7,180 bases of DNA from an uncultured Erysipelotrichaceae bacterium. GTDB lineage: Bacteria; Bacillota_I; Bacilli_A; Erysipelotrichales; Erysipelotrichaceae. Each line of letters starts with the position of its first letter. Position 1 is the first letter of the stretch. Where the stretch lies: NCBI GenBank assembly GCA_905201565.1, contig CAJKOS010000092.1, forward strand, positions 1 through 7,180. Direction: 5' to 3'. The notes under the pieces were generated by a model. It searched no databases. It saw only the letters and a program-made list of their open reading frames with translations, and was not told where the DNA came from. A program made the position numbers and the translations under genes. Below, in pieces: positions 1-5,523 of this stretch.

Positions 1-35
1 GCACCACCCCAGAAAAAGTTCTTTGGAAAAGACAT
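1..35 (-). CDS. GH1 family beta-glucosidase / 6-phospho-beta-glucosidase, N-terminal fragment
   Basis: Only the first eleven codons and two further bases lie in the window; the gene runs off the left edge. They read MSFPKNFFWGG, and the next codon must be Ala (GC-). The F-P-x-x-F-x-W-G-x-A pattern is the conserved N-terminal signature of glycoside hydrolase family 1, whose Gram-positive members mostly hydrolyse phosphorylated beta-glucosides (cellobiose-6-P, salicin-6-P) taken up by a PTS. The start is well supported by an AAGGAG Shine-Dalgarno at 46-51 and an extended -10 at 61-69 on the same strand. The substrate cannot be read from so few residues. The gene is divergent from the carboxypeptidase at 143. 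Confidence 0.72.
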   Translation of the reverse strand, partial: MSFPKNFFWGG

Positions 36-45
36 ATTTCTTATC

Positions 46-69
46 TCCTTTACTAATTCAATTATAGCA
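46..69 (-). promoter_or_regulatory. Extended -10 promoter and RBS of the GH1 gene
   Basis: Read on the minus strand, TGCTATAAT (69 to 61) is a perfect -10 hexamer with the TGn extension. AAGGAG (51 to 46) follows, 10 bases before the ATG at 35. No good -35 is visible at 17-bp spacing (TTATTG), as is common for extended -10 promoters. I saw no convincing catabolite-repression (cre) site. Confidence 0.6.
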
Positions 70-130
70 TCGCATTATGAATTCAATAATATTTTATTAT
101 TTTGGTCGCTCCATTTCCTCCTATACACGG

Positions 131-136
131 TATAAT
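131..136 (+). promoter_or_regulatory. -10 box of the carboxypeptidase gene (leaderless arrangement)
   Basis: A perfect TATAAT lies exactly 6 bases before the ATG at 143. This puts the expected transcription start on, or next to, the A of the start codon. No Shine-Dalgarno precedes the ATG; the only purine-rich match (tcctcc, 116-121) is on the wrong strand. A -35 is not obvious: TTGGTC at 102-107 would leave a 23-bp spacer. The call rests on the -10 box and the absence of any RBS. Confidence 0.55.
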
Positions 137-142
137 AGCGCC

Positions 143-1309
143 ATGAAAAAAAGAAGATTGTTCGCTGCAGCTCTTGCAGCATTACTGATATTTACAAAAC
201 CTTCCGTCATTCAGGCTTCTGAAGACTCTGACACAACCGCAGCTTCCCTCATCAGCCAGTATGCCTATGTCTATGACCCCGATACCGATCAGGTATTGCT
301 TGACAAGGCAGCCGATGAAAGGATGTATCCTGCTTCTTTAACAAAGATGATGACCGCCATGGTTGTACTCGATAGCAACCCTGACCTCTCTGCTACGGTA
401 ACGATCACCGAAGAAATGCTGGCAGGTCTTTATGAAGCTAATGCTTCTGTAGTAGGCTATGGGGTTGGTGCCACACCGACAGTATTGGACCTTCTTTATG
501 GAACAATCCTTCCAAGTGGTGCCGATGCAGTCAATGCCCTTGCCTTCTATACTGCAGGTTCCATCGATGGCTTTGTGAACATGATGAACGAAAAGGCTGC
601 CGAACTTGGTATGAGTGGTACACACTTTGTCAATCCTACTGGTCTGCATGATGATAACCATTACAGCACATGCCACGATATGGCAGTACTTGTTGACTAT
701 GCCATTCAGAATGAAACATTCCGTACCGTATTTGAAACAGAAACTTATACCGATACAACAGGTATTACGATGGAAGCGACAGTTCTTCCTTATACTGCAG
801 CCAATCAAATTGCTATGCCCGGCTTCCTGGGAGATAAGACAGGCTATACACTGGAAGCGGGACATTGCATGGCAAGTTACAGTGAACTCAATGGCATGCG
901 CATCATCACCATCACCGCCCAGGGCATGACCGGAATGTATGAACCGTCACATGTCTATGATGCAAGCACCATCCTTTCTTGGCTCAGTGAAAACTATGGC
1001 AGAAAGACAATTCTGGAAGCCAATGATGAACTTGCGACTCTTACTGCTTCTGAAGTCATTGGTGAAAAGGAAGTCACCGTATATAACTCGGAAGAAGTTT
1101 CACTTGATGTTCGCAATGATGCAGAAATCACCGTCACAACCGACATTCCCGAACAAGTTGATGTCAAAAACGAAAAACAGGTGAAAACAGCAACTGTTTC
1201 CATCCTGTCCAACGGTGAAGAAATCAGCTCACATACGGAACAATACACCGTTCCGTCATCAGATGATCTCTTCAACAAAATACTCATCTTCCTGAGGGAT
1301 CTCTTCTGA
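143..1309 (+). CDS. Secreted D-alanyl-D-alanine carboxypeptidase (peptidase S11, low-molecular-weight PBP)
   Basis: Removes the terminal D-Ala from peptidoglycan pentapeptides on the outer face of the membrane, limiting cross-linking. The protein has 388 residues. It begins with a signal peptide (MKKRR, a hydrophobic stretch, then SVIQA with probable cleavage near residue 25). The S11 catalytic motifs follow: S65-L-T-K68 (nucleophile and general base), S125-G-A in place of the more common S-G-N, and K232-T-G. A beta-rich PBP5-type C-terminal domain occupies about 290-370. The end (FNKILIFLRDLF) looks like the amphipathic helix that anchors these enzymes to the membrane. The in-frame ATG at 77 would add 22 residues before the signal peptide and has no RBS, so 143 is preferred. 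The gene has no partner on its strand; its stop codon lies inside its terminator. It resembles DacA/DacF, but the exact paralogue cannot be assigned. Confidence 0.93.
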   Translation: MKKRRLFAAALAALLIFTKPSVIQASEDSDTTAASLISQYAYVYDPDTDQVLLDKAADERMYPASLTKMMTAMVVLDSNPDLSATVTITEEMLAGLYEANASVVGYGVGATPTVLDLLYGTILPSGADAVNALAFYTAGSIDGFVNMMNEKAAELGMSGTHFVNPTGLHDDNHYSTCHDMAVLVDYAIQNETFRTVFETETYTDTTGITMEATVLPYTAANQIAMPGFLGDKTGYTLEAGHCMASYSELNGMRIITITAQGMTGMYEPSHVYDASTILSWLSENYGRKTILEANDELATLTASEVIGEKEVTVYNSEEVSLDVRNDAEITVTTDIPEQVDVKNEKQVKTATVSILSNGEEISSHTEQYTVPSSDDLFNKILIFLRDLF

Positions 1310-2033
1310 TCCCTTTTTTCATATAGCCAACAGCCTTCATGCGAAGCGTTGCCGGCACAACAAACAACAATTTGTTCATCATCCCACTGATGATGACTGG
1401 CTTCTTCTCTACAAGAGAAAGACACTCTGCTACCTGCTCTGCACGTTGGGCACCAAATGGAACTTGACCACCATATTTCTCATAAAACCTGGTCCTTACA
1501 GGCCCGGGACATATACAGCTCACATGTACACCTGTTCCCTTTAATTCTTCAGAAAGTGCCCTTGTATAGGAAAGCACAAATGCCTTTGTCGCATAATAGC
1601 AGGCAATATATGGTCCTGGCTGAAAAGCACCGGTAGAGGCAATGGTCACAAGTGTACCATGTCCTCTATCCTTCATGATTCTTCCATACAGCTTGAGAAG
1701 ATTCATCACACTGATGCAATTCAGTTCCACCATCTTCTCATCTTCTTCGATGCTTCTTTGCAACGCTTCACCTGTTCCACCACTTCCAGCACAAGCGATT
1801 ACCACATCCACAGCATCAAAACTTTCTACCAGCTTATACACCTGTTTTTTCTTGCAAAGGTCTACAGAAACAGCAGTGACAGGTACTTTGTACTTTCTGA
1901 GTTCCAAAGCTGCCTGTTCCAGCCTGTCTTTATTTCTTGCCGCAAGTATGATGGCATAACCACGCTTTGCATACCACTTTGCCATCGCAAAGCCAATACC
2001 TTCTGAGCCGCCGGTAATCAATGCGGTTTTCAT
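1284..2033 (-). CDS. Short-chain dehydrogenase/reductase (SDR), NAD(P)-dependent, substrate unknown
   Basis: A 249-residue classical SDR, the usual family length. It has the TGGSEGIG cofactor-binding glycine motif at 7-14, N105, catalytic S133 (IAS), the Y146-x-x-x-K150 active site and the PG motif at 176-177. It probably interconverts a ketone or aldehyde and an alcohol in the cytoplasm. By homology it is closest to the broad DltE/YqjQ-like group, which does not give a substrate. The usual N-N-A-G motif reads A-C-A-G (80-83), a departure at the adenine-ring side of the site. Its ATG overlaps the TGA of the upstream flavoprotein (ATGA at 2030-2033) with no separate RBS, so translation is probably coupled. 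Its last 26 bases overlap the end of the convergent carboxypeptidase gene. Confidence 0.9.
   Translation of the reverse strand: MKTALITGGSEGIGFAMAKWYAKRGYAIILAARNKDRLEQAALELRKYKVPVTAVSVDLCKKKQVYKLVESFDAVDVVIACAGSGGTGEALQRSIEEDEKMVELNCISVMNLLKLYGRIMKDRGHGTLVTIASTGAFQPGPYIACYYATKAFVLSYTRALSEELKGTGVHVSCICPGPVRTRFYEKYGGQVPFGAQRAEQVAECLSLVEKKPVIISGMMNKLLFVVPATLRMKAVGYMKKGIRRDPSGR
1295..1319 (+). terminator. Rho-independent terminator of the carboxypeptidase gene
   Basis: AGGGATC (1295-1301), a 6-base loop and GATCCCT (1308-1314) form a perfect 7-bp stem that runs into TTTTTT (1314-1319). The stop codon of the carboxypeptidase (1307-1309) lies in the loop and 3' arm. The same bases encode the last residues of the converging dehydrogenase. 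Seen from the minus strand there is no T-run, so it should act only on plus-strand transcripts. Confidence 0.8.
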
Positions 2034-3829
2034 TGCTCAGGAGCACTGCTTTCCAAAGCCTTTGCTGTGCCGCCAATGCCATCTGCCACATGCTTTGCGG
2101 AAACAAATGCCCAAGTTGTTCCACCACCTGCCGGCATATCTGTACCAAATACATTGCCCACAGCACCACCGATGACATAGAGATTTTCAATCGCACTGCC
2201 ATCCTGCTTTAATACACGCAGGTTTTCATCTGCCGATAGTCCCCCCAATGTCATCCATACCGCTTCATGTAAAGGAACAATTGCATAGCCTTCGCTTTCC
2301 ACCGGTGACAGTAATGTCTCTGTATCTCTGCCATATGCTTCATCGACAAGAGAAGAACAGTATTCTGCATATTGATCAACAGTCTCCCGCACCTCCGCCG
2401 CATCCAGGCCAGAAAGTTCTGCGGCTTCTTCCAGAGTCTCTGCCTGCAATAAAGCATCCATGCCGGTTTCCGGATCACTGAGCTTTTCAATCAATTCCTT
2501 ATCTGCACCTTCCAATACCATTTCCTTAAAAGTGTCATACGTGCTGCCATCCATAACAAGATAGGCATCAACACCATCGGCAACAGCATTCAAAAGCTCA
2601 TCCATATCTGTTTCATCCGCAAAGCGACGACCTTCACCATTGACAATAATCGCACCATGATTCACCGCTTCTTCCATTGCATCCGCCGCATCGATGGCAT
2701 AGTGTTCCTTCACCTTTACAGCAGGCCATAATGTTTCTTTCTCTGTCACCGAACTAGTCGCAAGAGTTAGATCATTTCCCATCACGAGAATGTCACCGGT
2801 ATTCCCTTCCGGTCCATAGTACAAACTATCCGGCAGCAATGATGTGCTGTTTCCGTAACCACCTGAAGCAATGATGATATTCTCGGCAAAAACCTCATAT
2901 ACCGTACCATCGGAAGCCTTAGCCTTAACACCTGTGATCTGCCCATCTTCCTGGAGCAATTCATATGCCATCGTTTCTGTTATCACATTTGCGCCAGAAA
3001 CATTCAATTCCTTTTCGAACAACAACTGTAAAGACTCCGGATCATCCGTCATCGTAGAAAGAGATAAACGGGAATAGTCTTCATCTGCCGCAAGGGTATC
3101 TGAAAATTTAACGCCAAGATCGGATATCTCCCAGTCTATTGTCTCTCCAATACCCTCAAGCAATATATTCTGCAGCACTTCATCTGCCTCATTATTTCCA
3201 ATGGCGTTGAGATCTTTTTCCAATATTTCAATACTGCCATCTGCCGAAAGAGAGCTGCCTGTCACAATCTGTGTACCGTCAATATACTGCAAAGAGGCAC
3301 CAATCTCTTCCTCTTTCTCAAGAAGGACAACCGATACACCAAGCTGCTGTAAGCGCAGTGTTGCAGCAATGCCGGCAATGCCGCCACCGATGACAACCGC
3401 ATCTGTGGTAAGCGTCTTCGTACTATCAATATTTTCTTCCGTTGTATCCTTCTGCCAGAATGAGAGATCTGCCCCAGCCTGACTTAGACAATCAAGCACA
3501 GCGTTCTTCACCGCATCAGATGTGACAGTCGCACCGGTTGAGCCATCCACATTCACAGATTGTTTGTCCACAATCCTTGCCGGAACATCGCTCAATGCGG
3601 AATCCGATATCGTCATCGATTCCGCTTCTTCAAGAATCTTCACAGAAGAAATCGCTCCGGATAAAATTACGGTCTCTACTTTCACCTGTCCGCCATAGCC
3701 ATCCGCAACAGCTGTATATGTGCCATCCTGAATATTTTCATCCACTGCTGAAGGCTGCTTCTCACAACCGGCAAGAGAAGAAAGCAATGCCAGAGAAAGT
3801 GTTGTTAGTATTACTTTATTGTGTCTCAT
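2030..3829 (-). CDS. Lipoprotein flavoreductase: FMN-binding domain plus fumarate-reductase-like FAD domain
   Basis: A 599-residue extracytoplasmic flavoprotein. It has a lipoprotein signal with lipobox L-A-G-C22. An FMN_bind domain covers about 36-116 and ends in D95-G-S-T-G-A-T101-V-T-S, the site where ApbE-type transferases attach FMN covalently, probably at T101. From about 143 it is a flavocytochrome-c/fumarate-reductase-type FAD domain with the dinucleotide motif VVIGGGIAG (145-153), E171 in LLEKE, and a C-terminal FAD-contacting stretch around 554-572. Family members take electrons from the membrane through the bound FMN and reduce an external acceptor. By eye, the residues used by fumarate reductases for dicarboxylates are absent: the HPT segment, the Arg after RFxxE, the HHTMGG histidines and the C-terminal catalytic Arg. 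The acceptor is therefore probably not fumarate. No heme motif (CxxCH) is present. The start is the ATG following the lipoprotein promoter; the gene is first in an operon with the SDR. Confidence 0.9.
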   Translation of the reverse strand: MRHNKVILTTLSLALLSSLAGCEKQPSAVDENIQDGTYTAVADGYGGQVKVETVILSGAISSVKILEEAESMTISDSALSDVPARIVDKQSVNVDGSTGATVTSDAVKNAVLDCLSQAGADLSFWQKDTTEENIDSTKTLTTDAVVIGGGIAGIAATLRLQQLGVSVVLLEKEEEIGASLQYIDGTQIVTGSSLSADGSIEILEKDLNAIGNNEADEVLQNILLEGIGETIDWEISDLGVKFSDTLAADEDYSRLSLSTMTDDPESLQLLFEKELNVSGANVITETMAYELLQEDGQITGVKAKASDGTVYEVFAENIIIASGGYGNSTSLLPDSLYYGPEGNTGDILVMGNDLTLATSSVTEKETLWPAVKVKEHYAIDAADAMEEAVNHGAIIVNGEGRRFADETDMDELLNAVADGVDAYLVMDGSTYDTFKEMVLEGADKELIEKLSDPETGMDALLQAETLEEAAELSGLDAAEVRETVDQYAEYCSSLVDEAYGRDTETLLSPVESEGYAIVPLHEAVWMTLGGLSADENLRVLKQDGSAIENLYVIGGAVGNVFGTDMPAGGGTTWAFVSAKHVADGIGGTAKALESSAPEQ

Positions 3830-3835
3830 GTCAGT

Positions 3836-3844
3836 ATTTTACCA
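3836..3844 (-). promoter_or_regulatory. Extended -10 promoter of the flavoreductase-SDR operon (leaderless arrangement)
   Basis: On the minus strand TGGTAAAAT (3844 to 3836) is a TGn-extended -10 box. Exactly 6 bases separate it from the ATG at 3829, which puts the predicted transcript start at the start codon. No AGGAGG-like sequence lies upstream of the ATG. The -35 region is weak (GTTTCA at 17-bp spacing). Confidence 0.5.
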
Positions 3845-3896
3845 CGCCATACAAAAGATGAAACTGAATCATTGCGCACATTTTGTGAAGAGAATC

Positions 3897-3920
3897 TGAT
3901 AAGATACAGACAAGAAGGAG
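3897..3920 (+). promoter_or_regulatory. Extended -10 promoter and RBS of the S66 peptidase gene
   Basis: TGATAAGAT (3897-3905) matches an extended -10 box. AAGGAG (3915-3920) lies 8 bases before the ATG at 3929 and fixes the start there, rather than at the in-frame ATG 108 bases upstream, which has no RBS and overlaps the divergent promoter. TTGCGC (3872-3877) is a possible but badly spaced -35 (22 bp). Confidence 0.5.
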
Positions 3921-3928
3921 ATATTTAC

Positions 3929-4909
3929 ATGATCTATCCAGCAATTCTCAAAAAAGGAAACACCATCGGCATTGCTGCACCAAGTGCAGGTGTTGGTGAA
4001 AAACTCGAAGACTTTGACAATTCCCTCCATGTTCTCCATGAAGAAGGATTCAAGACAAAAGAAACAAAGTCTGTCCGCACACCCCTGACACGTTCTGCAG
4101 ACGCAAAAACAAGAGGAGAAGAACTCACTTCCCTGTTTACCGATAAAGAAATCAAAATGGTCATGGCGGCAGCAGGCGGAGACTTCCTGAATGAAATGAT
4201 ACCCTATGCCAACTTTGAAACCATGAAACAAAATCCAAAATGGATGATGGGAGCCTCTGATCCAACCGGAGTTCTTTACCCTTATACAACCATTTATGAT
4301 GTTGCGACCATGTATGGTATGAATGCCGGCAGTTTTGACATGGGCACAAAGTGGGACTACATCCGCAATGCCCTAAACTTCATACAAGGGGATTTCAAAG
4401 AAGAAAGCTTCCCCATGTGTATGACAAAAGCCAAATTCATGGTAGAAACACCCGCCTATGACACACCTGACATCTGGCATTCCCCTGTCAATGACATCGA
4501 TGTCTCAGGCAGATGCATCGGCGGATGTATCGATGTACTCAAAGATCTCATCGGTACACCATATGATGGTACAAAAGACTTTGTGAAACGCTATGCACAA
4601 GATGGACAGATCTTTTACTTTGATAATTTCTCCATGAGTGCTGAAAACTTCTACCGCACCCTCACCCAGTTCCGCTATGCAGGGTGGTTCGACCATACCA
4701 AAGCTGTCATCATCGGAAGAGTCTGCTTTCCAAGCAGTGAAACCGGTATGACTTATGAAGAAGCAGCCGCAAGGGCATTAGAAGGTATTCCATGGGTATG
4801 TAAAGCAGATGTAGGGCATACCATTCCATGTATGATCATGATCAATGGAGCAATGCTCAACTTCCACTACCACAAAGGCAAAGCAGACCTGGAATTCCAC
4901 CTTGACTAA
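3929..4909 (+). CDS. S66 family serine peptidase, MccF / LD-carboxypeptidase-like
   Basis: A 326-residue cytoplasmic protein without a signal peptide. S66 enzymes (LdcA, MccF) cleave amide bonds to recycle murein tetrapeptides or to inactivate microcin-C-type peptide nucleotides. Recognisable features are the N-terminal GNTIGIAAPSAG (10-21), the AAAGGDFLNEMIPY segment (80-93), and the nucleophile elbow G-A-S110-D-P-T-G where the family has G-[YF]-S-D. A central GG-x-x-x-x-L-x-x-L-x-G-T motif lies at 198-210. The second catalytic position is IFYFD (228-232), where Glu is usual. The catalytic His is probably H297 in G-H-T. The AAxGG...pY pattern favours MccF over classical LdcA. The gene has its own promoter and RBS and is followed within 5 bases by the tRNA promoter. 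Substrate is unassigned; Asp for Glu makes activity less certain. Confidence 0.85.
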   Translation: MIYPAILKKGNTIGIAAPSAGVGEKLEDFDNSLHVLHEEGFKTKETKSVRTPLTRSADAKTRGEELTSLFTDKEIKMVMAAAGGDFLNEMIPYANFETMKQNPKWMMGASDPTGVLYPYTTIYDVATMYGMNAGSFDMGTKWDYIRNALNFIQGDFKEESFPMCMTKAKFMVETPAYDTPDIWHSPVNDIDVSGRCIGGCIDVLKDLIGTPYDGTKDFVKRYAQDGQIFYFDNFSMSAENFYRTLTQFRYAGWFDHTKAVIIGRVCFPSSETGMTYEEAAARALEGIPWVCKADVGHTIPCMIMINGAMLNFHYHKGKADLEFHLD

Positions 4910-4913
4910 AGTC

Positions 4914-4942
4914 TTAACGTTCTTCCAGCACAGTGCTACAAT
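4914..4942 (+). promoter_or_regulatory. Promoter of the tRNA-Ala gene
   Basis: TTAACG (4914-4919), a 17-bp spacer and TACAAT (4937-4942) with an extending TGC make a strong sigma-A-type promoter. The tRNA's first base is 8 nt after the -10 box, so the 5' leader should be only one or two bases. The -35 starts 5 bases after the peptidase stop codon, and no terminator separates the two genes. Confidence 0.75.
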
Positions 4943-4950
4943 ACCTGTAT

Positions 4951-5026
4951 GGGGTCATAGCTCAGCTGGGAGAGCGCCTGGTTCGCAATCAGGAGGTCGC
5001 GGGTTCGATCCCCGTTGACTCCACCA
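4951..5026 (+). tRNA. tRNA-Ala (anticodon CGC)
   Basis: A complete 76-nt cloverleaf. The acceptor stem is GGGGTCA/TGACTCC, and it carries a G3:U70 wobble pair, the main identity element of alanine tRNAs. The D-arm is GCTC/GAGC. The anticodon stem CCTGG/TCAGG closes the loop TTCGCAA, with anticodon CGC at 4984-4986 (reads GCG). The T-arm is GCGGG-TTCGATC-CCCGT. CCA is encoded (5024-5026). It is a single gene with its own promoter. The DNA downstream looks acquired, and tRNA 3' ends are common integration targets. Confidence 0.95.
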
Positions 5027-5093
5027 TATGAGTATCTGACGAACACTTATTTCTTCCCGGGAGGGTTTGCAGTAAGAGTTAGACTTGACATAG

Positions 5094-5117
5094 ATCGCTA
5101 GAAATAGCGATTTTTTT
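5094..5117 (+). terminator. Rho-independent terminator after tRNA-Ala
   Basis: ATCGCTA and TAGCGAT form a perfect 7-bp stem capped by a stable GAAA tetraloop (5101-5104), followed by seven T (5111-5117). It lies 67 bases beyond the tRNA, so the primary transcript would have a long 3' trailer. Nothing coding is visible between 5027 and 5093. Confidence 0.88.
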
Positions 5118-5142
5118 ATTTTAGTTAGATTGAAGCTCTAAC

Positions 5143-5185
5143 TTGTGAATCATTTTTCTCGTTGATAAAGTATAGATGAAAGGAG
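5143..5185 (+). promoter_or_regulatory. Possible promoter and RBS of the 32-residue ORF
   Basis: TTGTGA (5143-5148), 17 bases, then TAAAGT (5166-5171) extended by TGA makes a plausible promoter. AAAGGAG (5179-5185) sits 5 bases before the ATG at 5191. Both hexamers have mismatches, and the DNA is AT-rich, so chance matches are likely. Confidence 0.35.
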
Positions 5186-5190
5186 AAGCC

Positions 5191-5289
5191 ATGAAAAGCA
5201 AGAACTTTACTATATTCGAGATAAAAGATAAAAATTATATTTTTAGTTGGCTCTTCTTTTTTTACCACCTAACACGATGCGACAAATAG
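5191..5289 (+). CDS. Small ORF of 32 residues, unrecognised
   Basis: The ORF starts MKSKNFTIFEIKDKNY, continues with a short hydrophobic aromatic run (FSWLFFFYHL) and ends TRCDK. The ribosome binding site (AAAGGAG, 5-base spacing) is good, which is the main support for translation. I do not recognise a family. It could be a real small membrane-associated peptide. It could also be the surviving N-terminus of a longer gene, since a run of seven T lies near its end (5257-5263) and the surrounding DNA looks degraded. It lies just after the tRNA terminator and is not followed by a gene on the same strand for 34 bases. Confidence 0.3.
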   Translation: MKSKNFTIFEIKDKNYIFSWLFFFYHLTRCDK

Positions 5290-5303
5290 TGACATGATTA
5301 CTA

Positions 5304-5312
5304 TGCTATGAT
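5304..5312 (+). promoter_or_regulatory. Possible extended -10 ahead of the leader ORF
   Basis: TGCTATGAT is a TGn-extended -10 box one mismatch from consensus. It would start a transcript near 5319, just before the ATG at 5324. GTGACA (5289-5294) resembles a -35 but is only 12 bp away. Confidence 0.35.
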
Positions 5313-5323
5313 ACATAAAAGAT

Positions 5324-5401
5324 ATGGAATGGATAGGATTGATGAATAACATACAGGCTTGTGCAAGAGAGAGTGTAAATCACGAAATAGATTTTATATA
5401 A
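5324..5401 (+). pseudogene. 25-residue ORF: AraC-type regulator N-terminal remnant or leader peptide
   Basis: The ORF begins MEWIGLMNNIQ and ends NHEIDFI. AraC-family regulators of the MDWIxxLNxAIxYIExHLxxEIDYE type begin in this way, with the two conserved ends at about the same distance, so this may be a decayed or truncated start of such a gene. There is no good Shine-Dalgarno (the AGGA at 5335-5338 is too close to the internal ATG at 5342). The stop codon falls 8 bases before a perfect 17-bp hairpin, which is also the geometry of a translated leader peptide controlling an attenuator. I cannot decide between the two; the family resemblance is by eye only. Confidence 0.35.
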
Positions 5402-5409
5402 CACTAAAT

Positions 5410-5456
5410 AACAGGGCTAAGATACTTTTTCGAGTATCTTAGCCCTGTTGATTTTT
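5410..5456 (+). terminator. Strong intrinsic terminator or attenuator, perfect 17-bp stem
   Basis: The 5' arm 5410-5426 (AACAGGGCTAAGATACT) is exactly complementary to 5433-5449, with a 6-base loop (ttttcg), followed two bases later by TTTTT (5452-5456). It lies between the small ORF ending at 5401 and the membrane protein starting at 5583. It could end the transcript of the upstream remnant or act as an attenuator. A second copy of part of the 3' arm follows at 5466. Confidence 0.8.
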
Positions 5457-5473
5457 CGCAAGTATGCCCTGTT
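5426..5473 (+). repeat. Imperfect tandem repeat overlapping the terminator 3' arm
   Basis: The two units are TTTTTCG-AGTAT-CTTA-GCCCTGTT (5426-5449) and TTTTTCG-CA-AGTAT-GCCCTGTT (5452-5473). They share their beginning and end but differ by small indels. The second GCCCTGTT (5466-5473) is complementary to AACAGGGC at the start of the hairpin (5410-5417), so an alternative 8-bp pairing can be drawn. Confidence 0.6.
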
Positions 5474-5485
5474 CTGCTAGAATGA

Positions 5486-5503
5486 TTAATATATATTTAT
5501 TAA
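5486..5503. promoter_or_regulatory. Palindromic AT-rich site, possible operator
   Basis: TTAATA (5486-5491), six bases, then its exact reverse complement TATTAA (5498-5503). It lies 20 bp upstream of the -35 of the following operon, where an autoregulating HTH protein could bind. In DNA this AT-rich, such inverted repeats also occur by chance. Confidence 0.25.
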
Positions 5504-5523
5504 CGATAAACATTAAAAAATAG

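Noticed and set aside
77..142. Upstream in-frame ATG extending the carboxypeptidase by 22 residues
   Set aside because: It has no RBS, puts a non-signal sequence before a clear signal peptide, and starts upstream of the TATAAT.
338..865. 175-codon ORF on the minus strand inside the carboxypeptidase gene
   Set aside because: It is antisense to well-conserved S11 motifs, rich in Cys and His, and has no RBS; it is a shadow of the real gene.
4928..4938. AGCAC-A-GTGCT palindrome before the tRNA as an operator or terminator
   Set aside because: It is only 5 bp per arm, has no T-run, and overlaps the tRNA promoter spacer; it is probably chance.
5085..5113. Promoter from the perfect TTGACA at 5085
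   Set aside because: At 17-bp spacing the -10 position is CGATTT, inside the tRNA terminator; no usable -10 exists.
5410..5473. Short CRISPR-like repeat
   Set aside because: There are only two imperfect units without a spacer between them, better explained as a duplication of the terminator arm.
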